From: Polaromonas sp.
Lineage (GTDB): Bacteria > Pseudomonadota > Gammaproteobacteria > Burkholderiales > Burkholderiaceae_C
DNA: 64,000 nt
Assembly: GCF_012927485.1 (NCBI RefSeq)
Contig: NZ_JABBPC010000034.1
Coordinates: 1 to 64,000 of the forward strand
Direction of reading: 5' to 3'
Shown here: piece by piece, positions 18,137-30,066 of the stretch
How the letters are laid out: each line of letters starts with the position of its first letter
Numbering within the stretch: position 1 is the stretch's first letter
Notes under the pieces: model-generated
Databases searched by the model: none
Told to the model about the DNA's origin: nothing
Seen by the model: only the letters and a program-made list of their open reading frames with translations
Translations under genes and position numbers: made by a program

Positions 18137-18354
18137 GTTTTATCTTTACTCTTTAATTCTTTAATTTAAATTAGTAGTAGTGATAAGGGTGCCGCTGATC
18201 TGTGGATAGCCCTATTTTCTTCCTTTCAATCAAGGACTTGGCGAATGTTTAACCGTGTGTTGAGGCGGCGCGAAAGTATCTTGCAAGACATGAACAACTT
18301 TTCGTGATGAAACATTTCTGTGGATAAGTCATAGGTTGTTAAAAAGTTTTCCCC
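18137..18354 (+). repeat. oriC inverted-repeat arm, left copy
   Basis: Left arm of an imperfect inverted repeat whose other arm is 20176-20386, on the far side of dnaA. The best-matching parts are a 30-base identical run (18316-18345 against 20185-20214 reversed) and a 20-base identical run (18168-18187 against 20342-20361 reversed). The middle matches with small gaps. The arm contains AT-rich DNA (18141-18175) and DnaA boxes TGTGGATAG (18201-18209) and TGTGGATAA (18319-18327). Confidence 0.85.
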
Positions 18355-18727
18355 ACAGTTGTTCAACAGGACGTGCTGCCTCATGAGGTAAAAAAAGGGT
18401 TCTAAAATCTTTTCAGAGGATTCTGAATTTACGGTGTTCGTGACTTGATGCTAAAAGGTATCGGTTGGCTTAGTTCTTCCCGAAGAGCGCCCACCGGCAA
18501 GCGGTCACCTTAGTGCTGCAAAAGAATGTGTTTTTTAGCAGCCGCTCCGTGCGACACTAAAGAACCTTTTCTGCGTGCAGGAATGCACTTATGTAAGAGG
18601 GGTAAACCCAAAGCTGGAATTTTGTGGACAACTAGGGGCTCCAGCTAAAATTGCGAGTGCTTAAAATTAACAATATCCACAAGCCGGTGCGCCTTTTTTC
18701 ACTCCAGCAGCCCGGTCAAATGAAGTC
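18137..18727 (+). other. Chromosomal origin region upstream of dnaA (oriC)
   Basis: The rpmH-dnaA interval has no genes and carries DnaA-box-like sites: TGTGGATAG 18201-18209, TGTGGATAA 18319-18327 (perfect), TGTGGACAA 18623-18631 and ATATCCACA 18673-18681 (opposite orientation). AT-rich runs at about 18141-18175 could serve as the unwinding element. Location beside dnaA and rpmH is the usual one for bacterial origins. Confidence 0.75.
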
Positions 18728-20122
18728 ATGAGTGAGATGTTCGTTCATAGTTCGAGTCAAGATTTATGGCAAACCTGCGTTGACCAGTTAGCCCAGGAAT
18801 TACCTGAACAGCAGTTCAATACCTGGATTCGACCGCTGGTGGTCAACGTGGCACCGGACTTGTCCAAGGTCACTGTCCAAGTTGGAAACAGGTTCAAACT
18901 TGATTGGGTTCGTGCCCAGTACGCCGCCCGCATATCCGCATTGATTGAAAAGCTATCAGGCCAAAGAATTCCCATTGAATTGGCGCTCGTCCCTCGAGAA
19001 TCACCCACTAAATCAACGACTTTAGTTCGCAGCTTTGAAGGCGTTGAAAATTCGGAGCCGGTCGGTATGGGTGGGCCTGAAGAGGCTGCGAATGCTCCGT
19101 TCAAGAACCGGATCAACACGGCGCTGACTTTTGACACATTGATTGAGGGCACCGCCAACCGCATGGGCCGCGCAGCAGCGCTTCATGTGGCCAGCAGTCT
19201 AGGGCAGCTGTACAACCCGCTTTTTATCTATGGTGGCGTCGGTTTGGGGAAGACCCATTTGATGCATGCCATTGGCAACAAACTACTGGCCGACAACCCG
19301 GTTGCCAAAGTCCTCTACATCCATGCGGAGCAATTTGTTTCAGACGTGGTTAAAGCCTACCAGCGCAAGACGTTTGATGAGTTTAAGGAGCGCTATCACT
19401 CGCTGGATTTGCTGCTGATTGATGATGTGCAGTTTCTTGCCAACAAGGACCGCACACAAGAGGAGTTTTTTAACGCCTTTGAGGCCTTGCTGACTAAAAA
19501 ATCGCATATTGTGATGACCAGCGATACCTATCCGAAAGGGTTAACTGATATTCATGAACGCTTGGTGTCGCGCTTTGACTCTGGGTTGACAGTGGCCATT
19601 GAGCCCCCTGAATTGGAGATGCGCGTCGCCATTCTGATTCGTAAGGCAGAGGTCGAGGGTACGGTCATGCCGGAGGAGGTAGCATTTTTTGTAGCCAAAA
19701 ACGTTCGCTCGAATGTGCGGGAGCTGGAAGGCGCGTTGCGAAAAATTTTGGCTTATTCTCGTTTTAACCACAAGGAAATTTCGATCCAGTTGGCTCGAGA
19801 AGCGCTGCGTGACCTGCTGTCTATTCAGAATCGGCAGATTTCCGTTGAAAACATACAAAAGACTGTGGCCGACTACTACAAGATCAAGGTTGCGGACATG
19901 TATTCCAAGAAGCGCCCGGCTAGCATTGCGCGGCCGCGCCAGATTGCCATGTACCTGGCCAAGGAACTCACGCAAAAGAGCTTGCCGGAGATCGGTGAGC
20001 TGTTTGGCGGACGGGACCACACCACCGTGTTGCACGCGGTACGAAAAATGGCTGCGGAACGTCAACTGATGACTGAACTCAATCAGCAGCTGCATGTCTT
20101 GGAACAAACCCTAAAAGGCTGA
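18728..20122 (+). CDS. dnaA: Chromosomal replication initiator DnaA
   Basis: A 464-residue AAA+ initiator that binds DnaA boxes and opens oriC. Domain I is about 1-85. The AAA+ core has Walker [14 protein letters not shown] (about 168-180), Walker [10 protein letters not shown] and an arginine finger region. The domain IV helix-turn-helix carries the signature [14 protein letters not shown] (about 430-443). ATG 18728 begins [14 protein letters not shown]; a second ATG four codons in is possible. Flanked on both sides by inverted copies of the origin sequence. Confidence 0.98.
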   Translation: MSEMFVHSSSQDLWQTCVDQLAQELPEQQFNTWIRPLVVNVAPDLSKVTVQVGNRFKLDWVRAQYAARISALIEKLSGQRIPIELALVPRESPTKSTTLVRSFEGVENSEPVGMGGPEEAANAPFKNRINTALTFDTLIEGTANRMGRAAALHVASSLGQLYNPLFIYGGVGLGKTHLMHAIGNKLLADNPVAKVLYIHAEQFVSDVVKAYQRKTFDEFKERYHSLDLLLIDDVQFLANKDRTQEEFFNAFEALLTKKSHIVMTSDTYPKGLTDIHERLVSRFDSGLTVAIEPPELEMRVAILIRKAEVEGTVMPEEVAFFVAKNVRSNVRELEGALRKILAYSRFNHKEISIQLAREALRDLLSIQNRQISVENIQKTVADYYKIKVADMYSKKRPASIARPRQIAMYLAKELTQKSLPEIGELFGGRDHTTVLHAVRKMAAERQLMTELNQQLHVLEQTLKG

Positions 20123-20396
20123 AAAAGTGCGTTTTTACCTACTCTTTAACGTTTTAAGGCCTTCGCGACAGCTTTGGGGACAAGTTTTTAACAACCTATG
20201 ACTTATCCACAGAAGCAGATGACAATGAAAAGTTGTTCGTAAATCACAAAATTTTCCAGGATGTCTGAACACAGGGTTAAACAAACGCCAAGTAGTTGAT
20301 TAAAAAGGAGAAAATACCGCTATCCACAGACAGACGCGGTGCTTATCACTACTACTAATTTGAATTAAAGAATTAAAGATAAATACAGGGGAAGAA
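20123..20396 (+). other. dnaA-dnaN intergenic second origin-like segment
   Basis: A 274-base interval carrying TTATCCACA (20203-20211, perfect DnaA box) and CTATCCACA (20320-20328), AT-rich runs near 20355-20385 and the right arm of the inverted repeat. dnaN follows with the ribosome binding site AGGGGAAG at its end. Confidence 0.7.
20176..20386 (-). repeat. oriC inverted-repeat arm, right copy
   Basis: Reverse-complement partner of 18137-18354. Both DnaA boxes of the left arm are kept at equivalent places (20320-20328 and 20203-20211). The two arms enclose all of dnaA, so recombination between them would invert dnaA, and the pair gives the origin a two-part layout. Confidence 0.85.
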
Positions 20397-21503
20397 ATGA
20401 TCGTTCTGAAAGCCACTCAAGAAAAAATTTTGTCGGTGTTGCAATCGGTCGCGGGGATTGTGGAGCGCAGGCACACTTTGCCGATTCTGGCCAATGTTTT
20501 AATTCGCAAAACCGGGGCGCAGCTTCAGCTGACCACGAGCGATCTCGAAATTCAGATTCGCACAACCGCTGAACTTGATGGCGATGCAGGCGACTTCACC
20601 ACCACCGTAGGTGCGCGCAAGCTCATCGACATCTTGCGGTCCATGCCGAGCGACCAGACGGTGTCTCTGGAGTCGGCGCAAAACAAGCTAATTTTGAAGG
20701 GCGGTAAAAGTCGCTTCACTCTGCAGACCCTGCCAGCGGAAGATTTTCCGCTGGTGCAGGAGGCCGCCAACTTTGGTCCGGCCTTCTCGGTTCCTCAAAA
20801 GGTGCTCAAGGCCTTGCTCAATCAGGTGTCGTTCGCCATGGCTGTGCACGACATTCGCTACTACCTCAACGGCATTCTGTTCGTCGCTGAAGGCAATCAG
20901 TTGAGCTTAGTGGCCACCGATGGCCATCGCTTGGCATTTTCTTCAGCCACGCTGGATGTTGAAGTGCCTAAGCAGGAAGTGATTCTTCCGCGCAAGACGG
21001 TGCTAGAGATGCAGCGTCTGCTGAGCGACAAAGAAGGCGCTATCGAGATGCAGTTTGCCGGTAATCAAGCCAAGTTCAGCTTTGAAGGTATGGAATTTGT
21101 GACCAAGCTGGTCGAAGGAAAATTTCCCGATTACAACCGCGTCATACCCAAGAACCACAAAAACATCATCCTGCTAGGCCGTGTTCCCCTACTGGCCAGC
21201 CTGCAGCGGACCGCGATTCTAACCAGTGAAAAATTCAAGGGTGTTCGATTGAATATTGAACCGGGAACGCTGCGCGTGGCGTCAAACAATGCCGAGCAGG
21301 AAGAAGCGGTGGACGAGCTCGACATCGACTACGGCGGCGAGTCCATAGAAATTGGTTTTAACGTGACCTACCTGATCGATGCGCTGGCTAACATGAACCA
21401 GGACATGGTGAAGATCGAGCTGGCTGATTCCAACAGCTCTGCGTTACTGACTATCCCCGACGATGCTGCATTCAAATACGTGGTGATGCCGATGCGTATT
21501 TGA
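20397..21503 (+). CDS. dnaN: DNA polymerase III sliding clamp (beta subunit)
   Basis: A 368-residue beta clamp made of three similar domains; it forms a ring dimer that tethers polymerase. It starts MIVLKATQEKILSVLQSVAG and ends in the conserved YVVMPMRI. The mid-protein ATDGHRLAF motif is present. Start supported by AGGGGAAG just upstream. Downstream of dnaA and upstream of gyrB in the standard order. Confidence 0.97.
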   Translation: MIVLKATQEKILSVLQSVAGIVERRHTLPILANVLIRKTGAQLQLTTSDLEIQIRTTAELDGDAGDFTTTVGARKLIDILRSMPSDQTVSLESAQNKLILKGGKSRFTLQTLPAEDFPLVQEAANFGPAFSVPQKVLKALLNQVSFAMAVHDIRYYLNGILFVAEGNQLSLVATDGHRLAFSSATLDVEVPKQEVILPRKTVLEMQRLLSDKEGAIEMQFAGNQAKFSFEGMEFVTKLVEGKFPDYNRVIPKNHKNIILLGRVPLLASLQRTAILTSEKFKGVRLNIEPGTLRVASNNAEQEEAVDELDIDYGGESIEIGFNVTYLIDALANMNQDMVKIELADSNSSALLTIPDDAAFKYVVMPMRI

Positions 21504-21544
21504 CGCCTATTTGGCAAGAAGAACAGGTCAAAAATTACAAACAG

Positions 21545-21568
21545 ACCCGCGAGCCTACGCGGGTTTGG
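21545..21568 (+). terminator. Hairpin between dnaN and gyrB
   Basis: ACCCGCG pairs with CGCGGGT around AGCCTA, followed by only a short TTGG. It may be a weak terminator or a processing site in the dnaN-gyrB transcript. Confidence 0.45.
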
Positions 21569-21584
21569 TCATTCAAGAGATTGA

Positions 21585-24221
<2,637 letters not shown>

Positions 24222-24644
24222 GCTTGTAGTAATTCTGAGAATTACTGCAAAAATTCTCACAACTTGTTGGCGCCGTTTGAATCTTGACAGTGCGAGGGTG
24301 CGGCGGAATGCTTGGACTGGGTTATGCCGTAAGTCCGAGGCTTGCTCGGTATTCGAGGGGACTGAGTGAGCCAAGAAAGACCGTTGCGTTATCGATCTTC
24401 CAGCCACTCATGACCAGAACCGCGACGGCGAGGGCGAGGGCGTTGACCCAGCGCGCAACGCTCAACGAGGCCGGATGGATGATGTCCTCATCGATATCCA
24501 TGTGCTGCCTTTAGTGTGAACTCATTGGGATTGGTTCAGCGCCCTTGCGCATGCTGTGCGCCTTGCGAGTCAGTCCGTTGATGAGTAAAGTTCTTACAAA
24601 ACGACGGTCGCTTATTTTGATCCCATGCCATTGCACTACGGAAG
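24222..24644. other. Intergenic region after gyrB
   Basis: 423 bases without a convincing gene. It contains the first copy of the ~78-bp direct repeat (24301-24376) and looks like the scar of a past insertion. Confidence 0.5.
24301..24376 (+). repeat. Direct repeat copy 1 (possible IS-end remnant)
   Basis: This sequence recurs in the same orientation at 27627-27705 with scattered mismatches. Shared runs include GGGTTATGCCG and GGGGACTGAGTGAGCCAAG. No transposase frame remains. The two copies bracket four genes (24645-27505). Confidence 0.65.
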
Positions 24645-25271
24645 TCATGCGCCGCCGCCTTCCGGGCGCAGTTTTGCAATCATTGCTTCAAGCTCCTGAA
24701 TGCGTTGGTCGCGCTGGTCCAGCGCAACCTGTACCGATACGGCATCAAAGCGCACCGGTATGTGCTGTGGGCAGTTGGCATCCCAAGCCGTCACCGTGAA
24801 GACAATGACCTGCTCCGCCTTTGCGCTGTAGTGCGCAGGCATCAGCTCGTCAAGGAGTTCGGCATCGTCTTCCACTACCTTGGCATTGCCCCAAATTTTG
24901 ATGCGCTGCCGATGCGCGTAGTCCATCAGGAACAGGTGGGCCTTGGAACTCTCGGACAGGTTGCCCGTGGAGATGTATTGCTTGTTGCCCGAGTAGTCAG
25001 CAAAGGCCAGCGTGTGCGCACCCAGTACACGCAGAAAGCCTGCTGGACCACCTCGGTGCTGGATATAGGGTTGTCCGTCGGCGCTCACTGTGGCCAGATA
25101 GACGCTGGTTTGGGCCGATATAAAGTCCTGCAGCTCGGGTGTAATGGAGGTCGCCCAGGAGCCACGTTGTTCCATGCGTGCATAGGCGTGGCGGGAGCCC
25201 TTGCGCATTTGAATGGCCTTAACCGCCGGCGTGAAGGCGACGTCGCTGGAATAGCGTGAACTGCTGGACAC
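24645..25271 (-). CDS. Pyridoxamine 5'-phosphate oxidase-like flavin-binding protein
   Basis: A 208-residue protein with a split beta-barrel PNPOx-like fold: ITPELQDFISAQTSVYLATV, GQPYIQHRGGPAGFLRVL, NLSESSKAHLFLMDY and RIKIWGNAKVV. Such proteins bind FMN or a related cofactor and are often reductases or stress proteins; the substrate is unknown. The C-terminal 30 residues are predicted helical (QRDQRIQELEAMIAKL). GTG start at 25271, four bases after the stop of the DUF1348-type gene, so co-translation is likely. Confidence 0.8.
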   Translation of the reverse strand: MSSSSRYSSDVAFTPAVKAIQMRKGSRHAYARMEQRGSWATSITPELQDFISAQTSVYLATVSADGQPYIQHRGGPAGFLRVLGAHTLAFADYSGNKQYISTGNLSESSKAHLFLMDYAHRQRIKIWGNAKVVEDDAELLDELMPAHYSAKAEQVIVFTVTAWDANCPQHIPVRFDAVSVQVALDQRDQRIQELEAMIAKLRPEGGGA

Positions 25272-25275
25272 GGTC

Positions 25276-25758
25276 TTACAGCCCCATCTGGCTTAGTGAC
25301 GGATGGTCGTCTGGCCGTCGCCCCAGTGACCATAGCAACTTGCGCTCGGACGCCGAGATAGTCAGATCGTTGATGCTGGCCAGACGCAATTGCATCAAAC
25401 CGTTTGCGTCAAATTCCCAGTTTTCGTTGCCGTAGCTTCTGAACCATTGACCGTTGTGGTCATGCCATTCATAACAAAACCGGGCGGCGATGCGGTTGGA
25501 ATGGAATGCCCATAACTCCTTGACCAGGCGATATTCGTGCTCGCGCGCCCACTTGGCATTGAGAAATACCTGAATGGCGCCACGACCAATGACAAATTCC
25601 GAGCGGTTACGCCATTGGCTCGCTGCGGTGTAAGCCAGCGCCACCCGAGCAGGATCGCGCGAGTTCCATGCATCCTCAGCCAGTCGCACCTTTAGTGTGG
25701 CTGAATCGAAGGTGAATGGCGGCGAAGGTGGCCGGGAAGGGGAAGTACTTGTATTCAT
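25276..25758 (-). CDS. DUF1348-type (SnoaL/NTF2-fold) protein
   Basis: A 160-residue protein beginning [20 protein letters not shown]. The conserved run of this small family is visible: [35 protein letters not shown] and [16 protein letters not shown]. The NTF2-like cone fold usually makes a small pocket; no catalytic function is established that I know of. Upstream partner of the PNPOx-like gene in the same leftward operon. Confidence 0.82.
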   Translation of the reverse strand: MNTSTSPSRPPSPPFTFDSATLKVRLAEDAWNSRDPARVALAYTAASQWRNRSEFVIGRGAIQVFLNAKWAREHEYRLVKELWAFHSNRIAARFCYEWHDHNGQWFRSYGNENWEFDANGLMQLRLASINDLTISASERKLLWSLGRRPDDHPSLSQMGL

Positions 25759-25885
25759 GGTGAGCTGGCAGGTGTTCGTTTAGATATTGCAATGCAGAGT
25801 TTCGTTTTCCGCAGAGCGTGGGTTCAAACGGCGGTGTCGAGATTCATGTTGTCTCCTTGTTGAGGAGTGCGTGAATGGTTCTGTT

Positions 25886-25919
25886 AGGGGTGCCGTCGTG
25901 GGCGGCACCCCTGCCTTTT
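25886..25919. terminator. Strong GC hairpin between the AhpD-like and DUF1348 genes
   Basis: AGGGGTGCCG (25886-25895) pairs with CGGCACCCCT (25903-25912), a perfect 10-base-pair stem. On the plus strand CTTTTC follows; on the minus strand, the direction of the AhpD-like gene, no T-run follows. It is a terminator or transcript-stabilising hairpin at the gene end. Confidence 0.5.
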
Positions 25920-26467
25920 CAGGCGGCCAGCTTGGCGTTCACGACCGGAAAATCGATGTCTGTTTGGGCTACGTTGTTGATGTAGTTGGTCAGCACATTA
26001 ACGGCAACGTTGGCGACGATTTCAATCACGGCGGCCTCATCAAAACCGGCCAGACGCAGTGTGGCGATGTCGGCGTCGCTGACACGTCCGCGAGACTGCG
26101 CCACGCGCAGCGCAAATTGCAGGGCCGCTTTTGTGCTGGCGTCTTCCGAGCGGCCCTCGCGGGCGGCATCCAGTTCAGCGCGGCTGAGCTTGGCCACGTT
26201 CTGCCCCAGGTAGTCATGGGCCGACAGGCAGTAGTCGCAGCCGTTGTATTCGGCAACGGCCAATGCAATACGTTCGCGCAATTGAACGCTCAACTTGCCC
26301 TTACCCAGTGCGCCGTTCAGAGCGAGATAGCCTTCAAGAGCTGCAGGGCTGTGGCCGACCAGCTTCATCAGATTGGGTACTACGCCCAGTTGTTTGAGAA
26401 CCGCTGCTAGCAATGGCTTGGAGCCCGCTACGGAGTTGTCGACGGTGGGGATGCTGAGACGGGACAT
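25919..26467 (-). CDS. Carboxymuconolactone decarboxylase / AhpD-like protein
   Basis: A 182-residue all-helical protein. The CxxC plus histidine motif is EYNGCDYCLSAHDYLG at about residues 72-87, the redox-active site of AhpD-type alkylhydroperoxidases. The flanking ALAV and C-terminal EIVANVAVNVLTNYINN segments are also typical. Probably a peroxide- or thiol-handling protein; true substrate unknown. Divergent from the LysR gene at 26606, which probably controls it. Confidence 0.87.
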   Translation of the reverse strand: MSRLSIPTVDNSVAGSKPLLAAVLKQLGVVPNLMKLVGHSPAALEGYLALNGALGKGKLSVQLRERIALAVAEYNGCDYCLSAHDYLGQNVAKLSRAELDAAREGRSEDASTKAALQFALRVAQSRGRVSDADIATLRLAGFDEAAVIEIVANVAVNVLTNYINNVAQTDIDFPVVNAKLAA

Positions 26468-26605
26468 AGTGAATTCCTTTAAGGGTTAAGAGTTTCGGAA
26501 CCGATCTTCGCTGCGTTGTGTAGCGAATGGGTGAACTGTATTTAGTTTGACCAATGTAGAGAATCACCGATAAAATTAATTCACTCTTCCATTTAACGGA
26601 ATTCC

Positions 26606-27505
26606 ATGGATAGATTTCACCTCCTCAACGTTTTTATCGCCGTTGTGGATTGCCAAGGCCTGGCCGGCGCCGCGCGCAAGCTGCACATGTCGCCGCCGGC
26701 GGTCACGCGGGCCATCAATGATCTGGAAACGCATCTGGGGCTTCGGCTTCTGATGCGGACCACGCGCAGCGTGCGGGTCACGGATGCGGGGGAGCGCTAT
26801 GTACAGGATTGCCGGCGCATTCTGGCGGAAATGCTGGAGGCGGATGAGTCGGTTACTGGTATGCACTCATCCCCACGCGGACGCTTGACCGTCACCGCAC
26901 CGATGCTGTTCGGCAGCCTGTTTGTGACGCCCATCGTGACCGAGTACCTAAGCCGCTATCCGGATGTCAGTGCCTCCTGTCTCTTTTTGGACCGCGTGGT
27001 TAACCTGCTCGATGAAGGCGTGGATGTCGCGGTGCGCATAGGAGAACTGCCGGATTCCGGCATGCAGGCGACCAGGGTCGGGCAAGTGCGGCGCGTGATT
27101 TGCGCGTCCCCGGACTATCTTGCCCGGCAGGGCATACCGACTAAACCCGACGATCTGCATGCCCACACCATCATTTCGGCGAGCAGTATCACGCCCAATC
27201 CCGAGTGGAAACTAATGGACAAAGGAGAACTGCGCAGCATACGGCTACAGGCCCGCATGATTACGACAACCAATGACTCTGCAGTGAATGCGGCAGCCAG
27301 TGGCTTTGGCCTGACGAGACTCTTGTCCTACCAGGTTGCGGAGCATTTGCGCAGCGGTAGACTCAAGACGGTCTTAGCGGACTTTGAGCCCGCAACGTTG
27401 CCCATCCACGTGGTGCACAGAGAGGGCCGGCAGGCGCCACAACGTGTGCGGGCGTTTTTGGACCTGACGATTGAGCGCCTGCGGCAAGACGCTACGCTGA
27501 ACTAG
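26606..27505 (+). CDS. LysR-type transcriptional regulator
   Basis: A 299-residue regulator with an N-terminal winged helix (MDRFHLLNVFIAVVDCQGLAG, then SPPAVTRAINDLETHLGLRL) and a substrate-binding domain (about 90-290). Closest in style to the CrgA/PA-type LysR group that often senses quinones, aldehydes or redox-active compounds. It is transcribed divergently from the AhpD-like gene with about 140 bases between, the usual arrangement for a LysR regulator and its target. Its ligand is not known. Confidence 0.9.
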   Translation: MDRFHLLNVFIAVVDCQGLAGAARKLHMSPPAVTRAINDLETHLGLRLLMRTTRSVRVTDAGERYVQDCRRILAEMLEADESVTGMHSSPRGRLTVTAPMLFGSLFVTPIVTEYLSRYPDVSASCLFLDRVVNLLDEGVDVAVRIGELPDSGMQATRVGQVRRVICASPDYLARQGIPTKPDDLHAHTIISASSITPNPEWKLMDKGELRSIRLQARMITTTNDSAVNAAASGFGLTRLLSYQVAEHLRSGRLKTVLADFEPATLPIHVVHREGRQAPQRVRAFLDLTIERLRQDATLN

Positions 27506-27626
27506 CGGTTCGAAGTGTTCTCTGGCAGCGGCCGATGGATGTCAAGCCAGCAAGGCGCGCGCAGACAGGCGCACCTTGCCGAATGCCACGAACGGCGTAT
27601 GACTGAATCCGAACCGAACCGGGGAT

Positions 27627-27705
27627 GCGGCGTAAAACTTGGACCGGGTTATGCCGGGAAACCAAGGCTCGCCCGGTAGTCGATGGGGACTGAGTGAGCC
27701 AAGGA
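27627..27705 (+). repeat. Direct repeat copy 2 (possible IS-end remnant)
   Basis: Second copy of the repeat at 24301-24376, same orientation, about 3.3 kb away, lying between the LysR gene and the histidine kinase gene. Confidence 0.65.
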
Positions 27706-27773
27706 TGTCAGTCTGATTAAAAACTAAGTGTGTGGAGTTGAAGACCAGACATAGCCCGTCCTATGTCATCGAA

Positions 27774-29252
27774 TCAGCCTAACGAAAACGAGAAAACGGC
27801 TCCCTTGCGTTCGCGCTGAATTAACTCAATCTCGCTGTCGTGTAATTGCAGAATGCGTTTGACGATGACCAAGCCGAGTCCGCCGGCTCGTCCGCCTGCC
27901 GTCGAGAACACCGGGCGCATGAAAAGCTTGTTACGCAGTTCGCCTGGAATGCCAGGGCCTGTGTCGCTGATCTCGACACGAACCCCCCGGCCTTCGGCGC
28001 GCAACTGAACGACGATTTCGCCGCCTTCGGGCGAGTGGCGGATGGCATTGTCGAGCAAGTTGGTCAGCACGCGCTCGATCATGCCCAGGTCGGCGGTGAC
28101 CACGGGCAATCCTGGTGCGATGTCGGGCACCAGACGTTGGCCGCGCGCCTCGGCGGCCAGTTCGAACTTCTGGAACACGTCCTGCACCAGGTCGGGCAGC
28201 GCAAAACTTTCCATCTCCGGCTTGACAACGCCGTATTCAAGCCGCGCGAGTTCGAACAGTTCTTGTGCAAGCCGGCCGACCTTGCTGCTTTGGCCGAGCG
28301 CGATTTCGAGGTAGCGCCGCCTGTCATCAGCGCTCAGCGTATCGGCTTTGAGCAACAACGTTTCGAGGTAGCCGTGCAGGGAGGTTAAGGGAGTGCGCAG
28401 GTCGTGCGATATGTTGGCAAACAGTTCGCGCCGTTGCTGGTCCTGAAGTGTCAGCTCTCGCCATTGCTCTGCGATGCGCTGGGTCATTCGTGTAAAGACC
28501 TGGCCCAGCGTAGCGATTTCGCCGCCGCCGCTGGAGGCCTCGTTCAGCGCTGGGACCGCGCTGTCGAGCGCGATCAGCCCGCCGGTTTCAAATTGCTGGA
28601 CCGCGCTTGTCAGGCGCCGCAGCGGCCGTGTAATCAGCCTGAACGCGATAAGACCTGCCAGCAGGCCCAGTCCCGTTACCAGGGACATTGACCAGAGCAA
28701 GTAACGCCACATCCTGCCGGCCTGCAGACCTGCCGCGACGGTATCCCGATCTTCCCCGATAAGAACCACATACACATAGCCGGCATCGCGCCCGTCGATG
28801 CGCAGCGGCGCCGCGCTAAAGACCTTGCGCGTTCCGTCGGCGCTGCGGGGGTCGTCGCCCAACACCGGCAACCGGCCGCCGGCAAGAAGTGCGCGGATGG
28901 GAGTGATATCCACACGGTCCCGCTTGAGGTGCCCGGCCGGGGCCGCCTGCGCCTGGATGCGTCCGTCCATCGACAGCAAGTAGACCTCGACGCTCGGGTT
29001 GACGGCCATTAGCTTGTCGAAGAGGTCTTTTACGGCTGCATCGTTGAGGCCGCTGGGCGCCATCAGGGCCGAATTATCGGCAATGTGTGCGGCCAGACCC
29101 AGCGACAGGCGCTGTGTCACCTCCTGCTCATGCTGCACGTTGGCGCGCACCTGCAACCACAAGGAGGCGCCGCAACAGGCCAGCAACAACGCGGCAAAGA
29201 CTATCGACAGACGCTGCGACAGCGAAAGCCTGGACAGAATGCGCCACCTCAT
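27774..29252 (-). CDS. Two-component sensor histidine kinase
   Basis: A 492-residue membrane kinase. Membrane segments at about residues 13-32 and 170-195 enclose a periplasmic sensor of about 140 residues. HAMP follows (about 195-260), then HisKA with the phospho-accepting histidine in NISHDLRTPLTSLHG (about 293) and HATPase_c with N box LLDNAIRHS and G boxes ISDTGPGIP and GGLGLVIVKRI. Its start overlaps the response-regulator stop by four bases. Position next to the YedY-like/MXKDX genes suggests it senses an envelope oxidant, but this is inference. Confidence 0.92.
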   Translation of the reverse strand: MRWRILSRLSLSQRLSIVFAALLLACCGASLWLQVRANVQHEQEVTQRLSLGLAAHIADNSALMAPSGLNDAAVKDLFDKLMAVNPSVEVYLLSMDGRIQAQAAPAGHLKRDRVDITPIRALLAGGRLPVLGDDPRSADGTRKVFSAAPLRIDGRDAGYVYVVLIGEDRDTVAAGLQAGRMWRYLLWSMSLVTGLGLLAGLIAFRLITRPLRRLTSAVQQFETGGLIALDSAVPALNEASSGGGEIATLGQVFTRMTQRIAEQWRELTLQDQQRRELFANISHDLRTPLTSLHGYLETLLLKADTLSADDRRRYLEIALGQSSKVGRLAQELFELARLEYGVVKPEMESFALPDLVQDVFQKFELAAEARGQRLVPDIAPGLPVVTADLGMIERVLTNLLDNAIRHSPEGGEIVVQLRAEGRGVRVEISDTGPGIPGELRNKLFMRPVFSTAGGRAGGLGLVIVKRILQLHDSEIELIQRERKGAVFSFSLG

Positions 29253-29968
29253 GGTGTGGCCTCTTCAGGCGCGACCAGCTTGTAGCCACGGCCCCACACC
29301 GTGAGAATGCTGCGAGGCTCGGCCGCGTTGGCCTCAACCTTGATGCGTAGCCGATTGATGTGGGTATTGACTGTGTGTTCGTAGCCGTCGTGCTGATAAC
29401 CCCAGACCTGGTTGAGCAATTCCAGGCGTGAAAAAACGCGGCCCGGATGCCGCGCAAAAAAATAAAGCAGATCGAATTCACGCGGTGTCAGTTCCACGGG
29501 TTTGCCTTCGATCTGCACCTGGCGCTCAATCGGGTCAATGCTGAGCTTGCCGAGTTCGAGCCGACCCGAGTCGCCGCGTGCATTGCGGGCGAGCGCATCG
29601 GTGCGCCGCAACAGCGCTCTCACGCGAGCCACTAGCTCCAGCACTGAAAAAGGCTTGGCCAGATAGTCGTCCGCACCTAGCTCCAGGCCGAGGATTCGAT
29701 GTACTTCGCTGGAACGGGCGCTAATGATGATGATGGGTGTGTAGCGCGTCATGACGCGGGCGCGGCGGCAAATTTCCAGCCCGTCAATGCCTGGCAGCAT
29801 GAGATCCAGAATCAGTGCGTCCCAGCTTCCGCGTTCGAGTTCGCGCACGCCGGCATGGCCGTCGGCCGCATGCACGACTGCGTAGCCTTCGTCGTGCAGA
29901 TGCATGCGCAGTAGCTCTGCAATGTGGGGATCGTCCTCGACGATCAGAACGCGTTTGGATTGTTCCAT
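29249..29968 (-). CDS. OmpR-family response regulator
   Basis: A 239-residue regulator. The receiver domain (1-120) has acidic pocket VEDD and phospho-aspartate in LILDLMLPGID (about residue 55), with the conserved lysine in LAKPFSVLEL. The winged-helix DNA-binding domain (about 140-235) has LTPREFDLLYFFARHPGRVF and GRGYKLV. First gene of the pair with the kinase and divergent from the cytochrome b gene 90 bases away, so it probably regulates that operon. Confidence 0.94.
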   Translation of the reverse strand: MEQSKRVLIVEDDPHIAELLRMHLHDEGYAVVHAADGHAGVRELERGSWDALILDLMLPGIDGLEICRRARVMTRYTPIIIISARSSEVHRILGLELGADDYLAKPFSVLELVARVRALLRRTDALARNARGDSGRLELGKLSIDPIERQVQIEGKPVELTPREFDLLYFFARHPGRVFSRLELLNQVWGYQHDGYEHTVNTHINRLRIKVEANAAEPRSILTVWGRGYKLVAPEEATP

Positions 29969-30066
29969 GACTGACGATTATGGGCTGCGGCGCTGAATTA
30001 AGTTATCACAATTAATTGAACTCTTCGTGATGAATTGGAGACCGGACTGGCCTAATAATGCAGGCC
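29969..30066. promoter_or_regulatory. Divergent control region between the response regulator and cytochrome b genes
   Basis: About 90 bases shared by two divergent promoters. A perfect 10-base palindrome CAATTAATTG (30009-30018) lies near the middle and is a candidate operator or promoter element. No promoter hexamers are assigned with confidence. Confidence 0.35.

Noticed and set aside
27846..28388. Open frame antisense to the histidine kinase
   Set aside because: Covers the catalytic region of the kinase on the other strand; no family character.
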